Source: Petrimonas sp.
Lineage (GTDB): Bacteria; Bacteroidota; Bacteroidia; Bacteroidales; Dysgonomonadaceae
Direction: 5' to 3'
NCBI GenBank assembly: GCA_012839475.1
Contig: DUNG01000020.1
Coordinates: 1 to 64,000, forward strand
Length of the DNA: 64,000 nt
Positions 34,848 through 42,942 of this stretch are shown here, piece by piece (the stretch's first letter is position 1; the number at the start of each line of letters is the position of its first letter). A model generated the notes under the pieces. That model made no database searches, was not told the DNA's origin, and worked only from the letters and a program-made list of their open reading frames with translations. The position numbers and the translations under genes were made by a program.

Positions 34848-34890
34848 AAAAAACTGATTTTTACCATGCACTTGTAAAAAGCAGTTTTTT
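34848..34890. repeat. 17-bp inverted repeat over the metG promoter
   Basis: Arms 34848-34864 and 34874-34890 are complementary at 16 of 17 positions and flank a 9-base loop. The right arm starts at the last base of the -33 box of the metG promoter and ends just before the -7 box. The outer ends are A6 and T6 runs. Confidence 0.9.
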
Positions 34891-34902
34891 CATGTACTTT
34901 TG
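34871..34902 (+). promoter_or_regulatory. Promoter of metG (-33 CTTG, -7 TACTTTTG)
   Basis: TACTTTTG at 34895-34902 matches the -7 consensus TAnnTTTG, with CTTG at 34871-34874 and a 20-bp spacer. It lies 31 bp before the metG ATG. The same DNA forms the right half of a long inverted repeat. Confidence 0.75.
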
Positions 34903-34933
34903 CATCTCTAAACAGCAACTACAAATAGGCATT

Positions 34934-36985
34934 ATGTCAACACGATTTAAACGAACGCTTGTCACCTCGGCATTGCCCTACGCCAATGGGCCGGTGCATA
35001 TCGGCCACCTGGCCGGAGTGTACGTACCCGCCGATATTTACGCCCGTTACCTGCGACTCAAGGGCGAGGAGACCCTCTTTATTGGCGGCTCTGACGAGCA
35101 CGGGATCCCCATCACGCTCAAGGCGAGGGCCGAAGGAGTTTCTCCCCAGGATATCGTGGATCGCTATCACGAGTTGAACAAGCAATCGTTCGAGGCTTTT
35201 GGCATCTCGTTCGACATCTACTCGCGTACCACTTCAGATATTCACCAGAGGGTAGCATCCGACTTTTTCCGGACTCTCTACGACAAAGGAGAGTTCACCG
35301 AGAAGGTGAGCGAGCAGTATTACGATGAGGAGGCGAAGCAGTTCCTGGCTGATCGCTATATCGTGGGCAGCTGCCCCCATTGCGGGAACGAGAAGGCCTA
35401 CGGTGATCAATGCGAACAGTGTGGTACCGCCCTCAGTCCCGATGAACTAATAAATCCCAGGTCGACCCTCAGCGGCAGCCAGCCGGTGAAACGAAAGACG
35501 AAGCATTGGTACCTGCCGCTCGACAAGCACGAACCGTGGCTCCGCCAATGGATACTGGAAGAGCACAAGGAGTGGAAAAGCAACGTATATGGCCAGTGCA
35601 AATCGTGGCTTGACATGGGACTTCAGCCCCGCGCGGTGAGCCGCGACCTCGACTGGGGCGTACCGGTACCCGTGGAAGGTGCCGAGGGAAAAGTCCTCTA
35701 CGTCTGGTTCGATGCACCCATCGGCTATATCTCGAATACCCTGGAGTTGCTTCCCGACAAGTGGGAAACATGGTGGAAAGACGAGGAGACCAAGTTGGTT
35801 CATTTCATTGGGAAAGACAACATCGTGTTTCACTGCATCGTCTTCCCGGCGATGTTAAAGGCGGAGGGCTCCTTTATCCTGCCTGAGAACGTGCCGGCCA
35901 ACGAGTTCATGAACCTGGAGGGAGATAAGATATCCACCTCTAACAACTGGGCGGTATGGCTACACGAGTACCTCGAGGAGTTTCCCGGCAAGCAGGACGT
36001 GCTTCGCTACGCGCTCACCGCCAACGCGCCCGAGACAAAGGACAACGACTTCACCTGGAAGGAGTTTCAGGCGCACAACAACAACGAGCTGGTCGCCGTC
36101 CTGGGCAACTTCATCAACCGGGCCATGGTGCTGACCCAGAAGCACTTCAACAACAAGGTGCCCACGCTGGGCGAGTTGACCGAATACGATAGGGAGACCA
36201 TCGCCGAGGCGAAGAAGGTGAAAGAGGCGGTTGAAAGCAACCTGGAGCAATTCCGCTTCAGGGAGGCGCAGAAGGAGGCGATGAACCTGGCACGTATAGG
36301 AAACAAGTACCTGGCCGACACCGAGCCTTGGAAGACAGCCAAGAATGACAAAGCTCGCACCGCAACCATCCTGAACATTGCCCTCCAAATCACGGCCAAC
36401 CTCTCCATCGTTTGTGAACCCTTCCTACCCTTCTCGACCGAAAAAATCCGGGCGTTCCTCAATACCGGGCGGTTCGACTGGAACAGCCTGGGTAGCTTCC
36501 AATTGCTGCCAGAAGGGCATGAGCTGGGGAAAGCAACGCTCCTCTTCGAGAAGATAGAGGACGAGGTGATTGAACGGCAGGTAAAGAAGCTACACGACAC
36601 GAAAAAAAATAACCAAGTCGGTGCTGATGCAGCAAAAGCAGTGAAACCCATCAAGGAGGTCATCCAATTCGATGCCTTCGAGAAGCTGGATATCCGCGTG
36701 GGCACGGTATTGGAGTGTGAAAAAGTACCCAAGACCGATAAGCTCCTCCGCTTTTTACTGGACGATGGCCTGCGGGAACGCACCATCCTCTCGGGTATCG
36801 CCCAATGGTACCCCAACCCCGGGAAACTGGTCGGCAAGCAGGTCTGCTTCATCGCCAACCTGGAGCCGAGGAAGGTGCGGGGTATCCTGTCGGAAGGGAT
36901 GATCCTCTCCGCGGAAAATGCCGATGGCACACTGGCGCTGATTGAGCCTGAGCGCACAGTACTGCCAGGTAGTCCAGTTGTGTAA
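34934..36985 (+). CDS. metG: Methionyl-tRNA synthetase with C-terminal tRNA-binding domain
   Basis: Class I synthetase charging tRNA-Met. The ATG at 34934 ([20 protein letters not shown]) is chosen because upstream codons would include the promoter. HIGH is at 22-25. The zinc knuckle has [18 protein letters not shown]. The KMSKS loop is present as KISTS (332-336). An anticodon-binding helical domain follows, and about 578-683 is an EMAP/Arc1p-like OB fold ([20 protein letters not shown]) that adds tRNA affinity and dimerisation. Length 683 is normal for the two-part enzyme. Confidence 0.97.
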   Translation: MSTRFKRTLVTSALPYANGPVHIGHLAGVYVPADIYARYLRLKGEETLFIGGSDEHGIPITLKARAEGVSPQDIVDRYHELNKQSFEAFGISFDIYSRTTSDIHQRVASDFFRTLYDKGEFTEKVSEQYYDEEAKQFLADRYIVGSCPHCGNEKAYGDQCEQCGTALSPDELINPRSTLSGSQPVKRKTKHWYLPLDKHEPWLRQWILEEHKEWKSNVYGQCKSWLDMGLQPRAVSRDLDWGVPVPVEGAEGKVLYVWFDAPIGYISNTLELLPDKWETWWKDEETKLVHFIGKDNIVFHCIVFPAMLKAEGSFILPENVPANEFMNLEGDKISTSNNWAVWLHEYLEEFPGKQDVLRYALTANAPETKDNDFTWKEFQAHNNNELVAVLGNFINRAMVLTQKHFNNKVPTLGELTEYDRETIAEAKKVKEAVESNLEQFRFREAQKEAMNLARIGNKYLADTEPWKTAKNDKARTATILNIALQITANLSIVCEPFLPFSTEKIRAFLNTGRFDWNSLGSFQLLPEGHELGKATLLFEKIEDEVIERQVKKLHDTKKNNQVGADAAKAVKPIKEVIQFDAFEKLDIRVGTVLECEKVPKTDKLLRFLLDDGLRERTILSGIAQWYPNPGKLVGKQVCFIANLEPRKVRGILSEGMILSAENADGTLALIEPERTVLPGSPVV

Positions 36986-37019
36986 ACCGCATGCTTACGC
37001 GAAAGATTTAAAAGCTAAG

Positions 37020-37051
37020 TTGGCGAATCACGGAATAATCGGTTAACTTTG
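37020..37051 (+). promoter_or_regulatory. Promoter of the YfhO-family gene (TTG / TAACTTTG)
   Basis: TAACTTTG at 37044-37051 matches TAnnTTTG, with TTG at 37020-37022 and a 21-bp spacer. It is 26 bp before the ATG at 37078. Confidence 0.6.
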
Positions 37052-37077
37052 TAGCTTATAACTACAAAGGATTAACG

Positions 37078-39612
37078 ATGAGACATTCCAGTAATTTCAA
37101 GAGAGCGCTTCCCGACCTGATTGTCGTGGCAGCCTTTATACTCGTTTCATTCATCTACTTCGCACCCGCGGTGATAGAGGGTCGGGTGATCGCGCAACAC
37201 GACTCGCTTGCAGCCATCGGGCAAGGGCAAGAGCAGCGGGATTACATGGAGCGGCACGACGGGGAACGCACCCGGTGGAACCTCTCGATGTTCGGGGGCA
37301 TGCCCTCCTACCAGATGAGTCCCACGTACGACTCGTCCAAACCGCAGGAGGTGGCAAAAAAAGCTTATTCCCTTTTCCTTCCCAACTACATCTCCCTGCT
37401 GTTTATCATGCTGCTGGGATTCTACATCCTGATGCGGGCATTCAACGCATCTCCCTTGGTTAGCGCACTGGGTGCCCTCTTCTGGGCCTTCTCATCCTAC
37501 TTCTTTATCATCATCTCGGCGGGGCACATCTGGAAATTCATCACCCTCGCTTACATTCCCCCCACCATCGCGGGGATGGTATACACGTACCGCAAGAAGT
37601 ACCTGCCGGGAGGACTCCTGCTCATGGTGTTTGTAGCTTTTCAGCTGTCGTCCAACCACTTCCAGATGACCTACTACTTCCTCTTCGTGATGCTTTTCCT
37701 CTGGATCGCCTTCCTGGTGGACGCGATACGGAAGAGAGGGATGGCCGACTTCTGGAAATCGACCGCGGTAGTGGTCATTGCCGGTTTCATCGGGGTGGCC
37801 GCCAACACGAGCAACCTCTACCACACCTACGAGTACTCCCAAGAGACCATGCGCGGCAAATCGGAGTTGACCCATCACGGCGATGCAAACCGAACCGGCG
37901 ATGGGCTGGAGCGGGATTACATCACGGCCTGGAGTTACGGCATCGGCGAAACGTGGACCCTGCTGGTACCCAATACCAAGGGGGGCGCATCGGTACCCCT
38001 CAGTCTTAACGAGAAAGCGATGAGCAAGGCGAAGCCGGAGTACGCCCCGCTCTTTCAACAAATCGGGCAGTACTGGGGCGAACAGCCCGGCACATCGGGC
38101 CCGGTGTACGTGGGTGCGTTCGTGCTGACGCTCTTCGTGCTGGGACTCTTTATCGTGAAGGGTCCCATCAAGTGGGCCCTGTTGGTGGGAACCCTCTTCT
38201 CGATTACCCTGTCGTGGGGGAAAAACTTCATGGGGCTGACCGATTTCTTTATCGACCATGTGCCACTGTACAATAAATTCCGGGCGGTATCATCCATCCT
38301 GGTGGTCGCTGAATTCTGTATCCCCCTCCTGGCCGCGCTGGCGGTGAAAGAGCTTATCCAAAAACCGGAGACCCTCAAGAACGACCCGAAGCCGCTCTAT
38401 ATCAGCCTCGGGGTGACGGGGGGAGTCGCCCTCCTCTTCGCGATCGCCCCCAAGCTGTTCTTCTCCTCGTACATCTCCTCAACCGAGATGATGGCTTTCC
38501 AACAACTTCCACCGGAGCATATCCAACCATTTATCGCTAATCTGACCGATGCCCGCATCTCCATCTTCACGGCCGACGCCTGGCGCAGCTTCTTTATCGT
38601 CGCCATAGGAGCCGTGATCGTGTGGCTGTTCATCCGGAAGAAGATCAAACCAGAATGGATGGTGGCAGGTATCCTTCTGCTCTGCCTCGTGGATATGTGG
38701 GGGGTGAACAAGCGATACCTAAACGACGATGATTTCGTGACCGCGACGAGCCTACAGCAGCAGTTCACACGAACCGCCACCGACGAGTACATCTTACAGG
38801 ACACGACACGATATTACCGCGTGCTCAACCTGGCTACCAGCACCTTTAATGATGGGGTCACCCCCTACTGGCACAAGGTGATTGGCGGGTACCACGCGGC
38901 CAAGCTACGCCGTTACCAAGATCTGATTGACGTTCATCTCACGGGCGAGATAATGGCGCTACATCAAGAGGTTATCCGTTCGCAAGGCCAGTTAGACACG
39001 GTCGATGCTGAGCTTTTCAAGGTGCTCAACATGCTCAACGCCAAGTGGATCATCATGCCGGCACAGGATGGCACCACCCTGCCCATCGAGAACCCGCACG
39101 CCATGGGCAACGCATGGTTCGTGGACGATATCCGTTTCGTGGAGAGTGCCGATGAGGAGATCGATGTGCTGCGCACCCTCGACCTCAGCAAAGAGGCGGT
39201 TGCCGATAAACAGTACGAGTCGCTGTTGGCGGGACAGGTTCCCACGCCGACCGACTCGGCATCGACCATCGTTCTGACCGACTACGACTCCGACTTTGTC
39301 ACCTACGCGGTGGATGCCAAAAAGGATGAGTTAGCGCTCTTCTCCGAAGTGTACTACCCGAAAGGATGGCAGGTTAGCATTGACGGAGAGCCGGTGGAGA
39401 TGTTACGGGCGAACTACACGCTGCGCGCCCTGCCTATCCCAGCGGGGAAACACACGGTGGAGTTCCGTTTCGAACCGCGAAGCATCCGGGTGACCGATGG
39501 CATTGCCTACACGGCCCTGGCCATCATACTGCTCACGCTGATTGCCCTTATCGTTCGCACAGTTCACGGAGCGCGCACCACTCGCAGTTCTTCAGATTCT
39601 CCGTCTGCGTGA
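37078..39612 (+). CDS. YfhO-family polytopic membrane protein
   Basis: 844-residue integral membrane protein of the YfhO family (related to GT-C glycosyltransferases), with about 12-13 helices. The first is LIVVAAFILVSFIYFAPAVI, followed by the conserved Asp-containing loop QHDSLAAIGQGQEQ, where GT-C enzymes keep a catalytic acid. A large extracytoplasmic domain (about 560-800) precedes a final helix. In Gram-positive bacteria YfhO glycosylates lipoteichoic acid; in Bacteroidetes its acceptor is unknown. The last 65 bp are antisense to the end of the AddB-like gene. Confidence 0.88.
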   Translation: MRHSSNFKRALPDLIVVAAFILVSFIYFAPAVIEGRVIAQHDSLAAIGQGQEQRDYMERHDGERTRWNLSMFGGMPSYQMSPTYDSSKPQEVAKKAYSLFLPNYISLLFIMLLGFYILMRAFNASPLVSALGALFWAFSSYFFIIISAGHIWKFITLAYIPPTIAGMVYTYRKKYLPGGLLLMVFVAFQLSSNHFQMTYYFLFVMLFLWIAFLVDAIRKRGMADFWKSTAVVVIAGFIGVAANTSNLYHTYEYSQETMRGKSELTHHGDANRTGDGLERDYITAWSYGIGETWTLLVPNTKGGASVPLSLNEKAMSKAKPEYAPLFQQIGQYWGEQPGTSGPVYVGAFVLTLFVLGLFIVKGPIKWALLVGTLFSITLSWGKNFMGLTDFFIDHVPLYNKFRAVSSILVVAEFCIPLLAALAVKELIQKPETLKNDPKPLYISLGVTGGVALLFAIAPKLFFSSYISSTEMMAFQQLPPEHIQPFIANLTDARISIFTADAWRSFFIVAIGAVIVWLFIRKKIKPEWMVAGILLLCLVDMWGVNKRYLNDDDFVTATSLQQQFTRTATDEYILQDTTRYYRVLNLATSTFNDGVTPYWHKVIGGYHAAKLRRYQDLIDVHLTGEIMALHQEVIRSQGQLDTVDAELFKVLNMLNAKWIIMPAQDGTTLPIENPHAMGNAWFVDDIRFVESADEEIDVLRTLDLSKEAVADKQYESLLAGQVPTPTDSASTIVLTDYDSDFVTYAVDAKKDELALFSEVYYPKGWQVSIDGEPVEMLRANYTLRALPIPAGKHTVEFRFEPRSIRVTDGIAYTALAIILLTLIALIVRTVHGARTTRSSSDSPSA

Positions 39613-42565
39613 AGGGGATAGACGGGTTAAAAATCTCTTCCAAGAGCGTATCGAGATGCTCCTTGAACTCAGGCAAGTAAGCCGAGATATCCTCAATGGG
39701 CTGCTTATTGCACCGCACCGTGGGATCGAAATCCTTGTAGACCGACCGCAGGTAGTAGATGGCGGGCGATACCGACACCCCGGGGTTCTCCAACAGGTAG
39801 AACATCCCGTACAGGAACACCTGTAAAATCTGGTGAGGGCGGTTGCCCTTCGACGCGTCAAACAACTGCTGCACCTCCTTGAACTCGGTCGCCCCCCTAC
39901 CCGTCTTGTAATCGATGATACGAAATACACCATTTACCCGATCCACCCGGTCGATGATCCCTTTGATGTTCAACGTGAGCGACTCGTTCACCCGATAGGT
40001 TTGGTTGAAGCGGTACTCAGCACCCACGTACTCGAAGGGGGTGAACTCCCGATCCAGCTTAAGCGTTTGTAGCACGTAGCTCCGTAACACCTCCCCCACC
40101 AGGTAGTGCTGCCCCACCAACGGCTGAACACTTCCCTCCTCCTTGAAGTAGTAGCGGGCGAACGCTTGTTCAATCGCCTCGGTCAGCCGCTGCTCATCTT
40201 TTGCTATCTCGTTCAAGGCGTCGGGCGTGATAACCTTTCCCTTGTAACGGCTGTAGATCAACTCCATCACCCGGTGAAAGATCGACCCAAACAGGTCGGA
40301 CTCGATCGTCTCCCGCACCTCCTCTTCCTCCGAAAGCCCCTCCACCGCCGTGAAGTAAAACTGCAACGGACAGTCGATGTACCGGTTGATGAGCGACGCG
40401 GAAAGGAAGGCGTTTCCCCCCTCACGATACCCGTTCAACCTGCGAATTACTTCCGGAGTTTTGTTAACCACGACCGGGAGAATCTCCGGAGCCGCCACAT
40501 CGTATGCGACAACCCGCTCCGACAGATCAAAGTGACTTCCGTAAAGGTACTTCAACTGGTAAAAGTAGCGGCTCACCTCGCCCGTCTGTATCCCCTCGGC
40601 ACGCGTGTCGTACAACAAGAAGACCCGCTTCGCACGACTTATCATCCGGTAGAAATGGTACGCGTAAGTGCTGTCTTGCTGCTCCCTCGTGGGCAACCCA
40701 AACCCTTGCCGCAACGTGTAAGGGATAAAGGAGCTCGCCCCGCTTCTCATCGGGTAAACCCCTTCGTTAAACGAGAGAATAATCAGATTCTCAAAGTCGA
40801 TGGCCCGGGTCTCCAATACCCCCATCACCTGTAGGCCCGACAACGGCTCCCCGCGAAACGCGATGCTGAGTCCGCATGCCAGTTGCTTGAAGAGCCTGAA
40901 GTAGGTTTCCACCGACACCCCCATGGTTCCCTGTAAGTTGTCATCCAGGCGGCTAATTGCCTTATAGCACTGCACGATGAACTCCCTCTCCAGGTCGATT
41001 GCACGGACGCTCCCCTCCGGTCGCTCATCGCTCATCTTCTCATCGGTAAGGCTTCGGTAGAGTGTGGTAAGGATCGACTTCAGGTACTCCCCGACATTCT
41101 GCCACCTCGTAACCGGCGTGAACAACTGCTCAAGCAACGGATGCGGCGGGATGTCCGACACGCCCACCCGGTTTAGGTTACGCGTAACCATCGCCTGCCT
41201 CAACATTTCAGTCTCTTCCTTGGCGGCCCCGCTCACCAGGGGGTGAGCAAGCAGCGATTTCACGTGTCGGTGGTAAAAAGTAAATGTCTCCTCTTCCCCT
41301 CTCACCGATTTTTGCAACCGCGCGATCAGGTCAATCAAGTAGGCTATCGACGCGTTAGAAAGGGAATACCCCATGGTGACGTTTATTTTCCCGATCTCGG
41401 GGGGTATCGAGTAGAGGAGAGGCATCAGCAAGTTCTCGTCCGGCAGCACTATAGCCGTTTGGATTGCTTCGTTCGGGTCAGGGATAGCCTTCGATTGAAT
41501 CAACCCCGAGAGGAGTTGACTCACCTGCTTGGCCTGTCCCACCCCTGATGGAACACCAATCGCTTCTACCCACGTTTTTTCTCGCTCCTCCCCTCTTCCC
41601 GGTTGTTCCCGTTGTTCACCCAGCCCTTTTTCTTGTCCGTTTCCTTCTCCTTGGTCCAGTCCATGATCTTGTCCTCGCGATACCCCTTGCAGCACCTCTT
41701 GACCTTGAACCAACCCCGCTAGCTTCATTTCCCCCGACCCCTCGTCAAGCGGGAAACGGGAGGGGAATCGGGACAGGTTCTCTCTAACCCACCCCGATGC
41801 CCTGTTTTTCTCATCCCGCACCAGTGGCGATTCGTAGTCCCAATAAAAGTCAGCCAGCCCTCTCTTTTTCAGGTACTCCATCAAGTGCGCCTCCGAGGGA
41901 GTAAGCGCGTTCAGTCCCACGAAGATGTAGTGATCACTCTCGGAAAGTTCTAACGTTCCGGATTTGGCCCGCTCCACCACCTCTCGAAACATCATCCCCT
42001 CATAGGCCTGCCCCTTGCCGTGCAGTGCCTCATGAAACGAGGTGTATAGCTCGAACAGCACCTCCCAGATCTTCTGGAACCGCTGCTTCGTCCGGTTCCC
42101 CTCCACCGGCATGAAGTGCGACCAAAAACGACGGATGGCCTCTACCTGCCGTTCCGAAAGGTGGCCCATATCATCATCTAACGACCGGTAGTCATGCACG
42201 TTCCGAAACAGGTCACGTGCATCGACAAGGTATTTATCCACGTCGTTGAAATCGTTCAACAACATCTCCCCCCAGTAGAGGAAATCATCGAACGGTTCAT
42301 CCGAACCGCTGATCTCTCCATAAAGCTTATGAAGCAAAACGAGCGACTCGACCTTTTCCGAAGGGCGATAAAGCGAAAAGCTTTCAAACAGTTCCTGGAT
42401 AGTCAACATCGTAGGTGAGAACAACGGCTTCCCAGCCATCTCCGATAGGTACTTCTGAAAGAAAAGCCCAGCTCGCCGATTCGGGAAAACGAATGTACAG
42501 GTGTACAGCCGGTCGCCGTACTCCCTGTAAAACATGTTTGCTATCTGGCAAAGGAAAGGGGTCAT
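39548..42565 (-). CDS. AddB-like PD-(D/E)XK nuclease with 4Fe-4S cluster
   Basis: 1005-residue protein resembling the AddB/RexB subunit of AddAB-type recombination nucleases. It starts with a helicase-like fold lacking a clear Walker A (VFPNRRAGLFFQKYL) and ends with a PD-(D/E)XK nuclease domain having the IDYKTGRG motif (D885, K887). An iron-sulfur staple is formed by C732 and the C-terminal C994, C997 and C1003. Residues about 280-330 are a Gly/Gln/Glu-rich low-complexity stretch not expected in the family. No AddA helicase gene is in the window. A minus-strand -7 candidate (CAAAAATA at 42627-42634, reading TATTTTTG) lies about 60 bp upstream. Function: double-strand-break end processing, if the partner exists elsewhere. 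Confidence 0.88.
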   Translation of the reverse strand: MTPFLCQIANMFYREYGDRLYTCTFVFPNRRAGLFFQKYLSEMAGKPLFSPTMLTIQELFESFSLYRPSEKVESLVLLHKLYGEISGSDEPFDDFLYWGEMLLNDFNDVDKYLVDARDLFRNVHDYRSLDDDMGHLSERQVEAIRRFWSHFMPVEGNRTKQRFQKIWEVLFELYTSFHEALHGKGQAYEGMMFREVVERAKSGTLELSESDHYIFVGLNALTPSEAHLMEYLKKRGLADFYWDYESPLVRDEKNRASGWVRENLSRFPSRFPLDEGSGEMKLAGLVQGQEVLQGVSRGQDHGLDQGEGNGQEKGLGEQREQPGRGEEREKTWVEAIGVPSGVGQAKQVSQLLSGLIQSKAIPDPNEAIQTAIVLPDENLLMPLLYSIPPEIGKINVTMGYSLSNASIAYLIDLIARLQKSVRGEEETFTFYHRHVKSLLAHPLVSGAAKEETEMLRQAMVTRNLNRVGVSDIPPHPLLEQLFTPVTRWQNVGEYLKSILTTLYRSLTDEKMSDERPEGSVRAIDLEREFIVQCYKAISRLDDNLQGTMGVSVETYFRLFKQLACGLSIAFRGEPLSGLQVMGVLETRAIDFENLIILSFNEGVYPMRSGASSFIPYTLRQGFGLPTREQQDSTYAYHFYRMISRAKRVFLLYDTRAEGIQTGEVSRYFYQLKYLYGSHFDLSERVVAYDVAAPEILPVVVNKTPEVIRRLNGYREGGNAFLSASLINRYIDCPLQFYFTAVEGLSEEEEVRETIESDLFGSIFHRVMELIYSRYKGKVITPDALNEIAKDEQRLTEAIEQAFARYYFKEEGSVQPLVGQHYLVGEVLRSYVLQTLKLDREFTPFEYVGAEYRFNQTYRVNESLTLNIKGIIDRVDRVNGVFRIIDYKTGRGATEFKEVQQLFDASKGNRPHQILQVFLYGMFYLLENPGVSVSPAIYYLRSVYKDFDPTVRCNKQPIEDISAYLPEFKEHLDTLLEEIFNPSIPFTQTENLKNCEWCALRELCER

Positions 42566-42942
42566 TCGCTTATCTATTCAACTTCCAGTACTACATTATT
42601 CCTGCTCTCAGGTGAGCTTCGCAAAGCAAAAATAGCATAAATTCCCCAGAGATACATATTTCTTCCAAGGAATGATTCATACCCACAAAGAGCATACTAC
42701 AACGACTACACTAATGTGGAACAGTAATACAACAATCCCTGACAGTTAGGGAATGCAAACGTTTTTTTTCGGAAACATGCTGTTTTTATTTGCTTTTATT
42801 ATAAGTTTGTCGGGAATTCGTAAATTCCATGCGAGTGCGTGTTGCCAGGTCCCCCATCACCCTCCTCATCCGCTTAAGCTCAAAATCGTGGCGAAAGGGT
42901 ATCGGGATAATGATTACATAAACCGTAATAAACTAATTCCGG
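42566..42942. other. Intergenic region between divergent AddB-like and beta-helix genes
   Basis: 377 bp without a supported gene. It holds the minus-strand -7 candidate at 42627-42634, a small inverted repeat (TCCCT/AGGGA, about 42737-42753), and the decayed copy of the ECF-sigma promoter at 42782-42833 described separately. A 122-codon frame at 42753 is not supported because it spans that promoter-like copy and overlaps the beta-helix start. Confidence 0.7.
42782..42833 (+). promoter_or_regulatory. Diverged copy of the ECF-sigma upstream region
   Basis: These 52 bp align without gaps to 45574-45625, upstream of the ECF sigma gene, with 45 identities. The -7 equivalent here is TGCTTTTA (42791-42798), altered at two consensus positions relative to TACTTTTG in the intact copy. 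A palindrome GGAATT-CGTA-AATTCC (42813-42828) is kept. It may be a relict or a shared regulator site for the beta-helix gene. Confidence 0.75.

Noticed and set aside
34826-34933. 36-codon N-terminal extension of metG
   Set aside because: It would translate the promoter and hairpin; synthetases of this type start at the downstream ATG.
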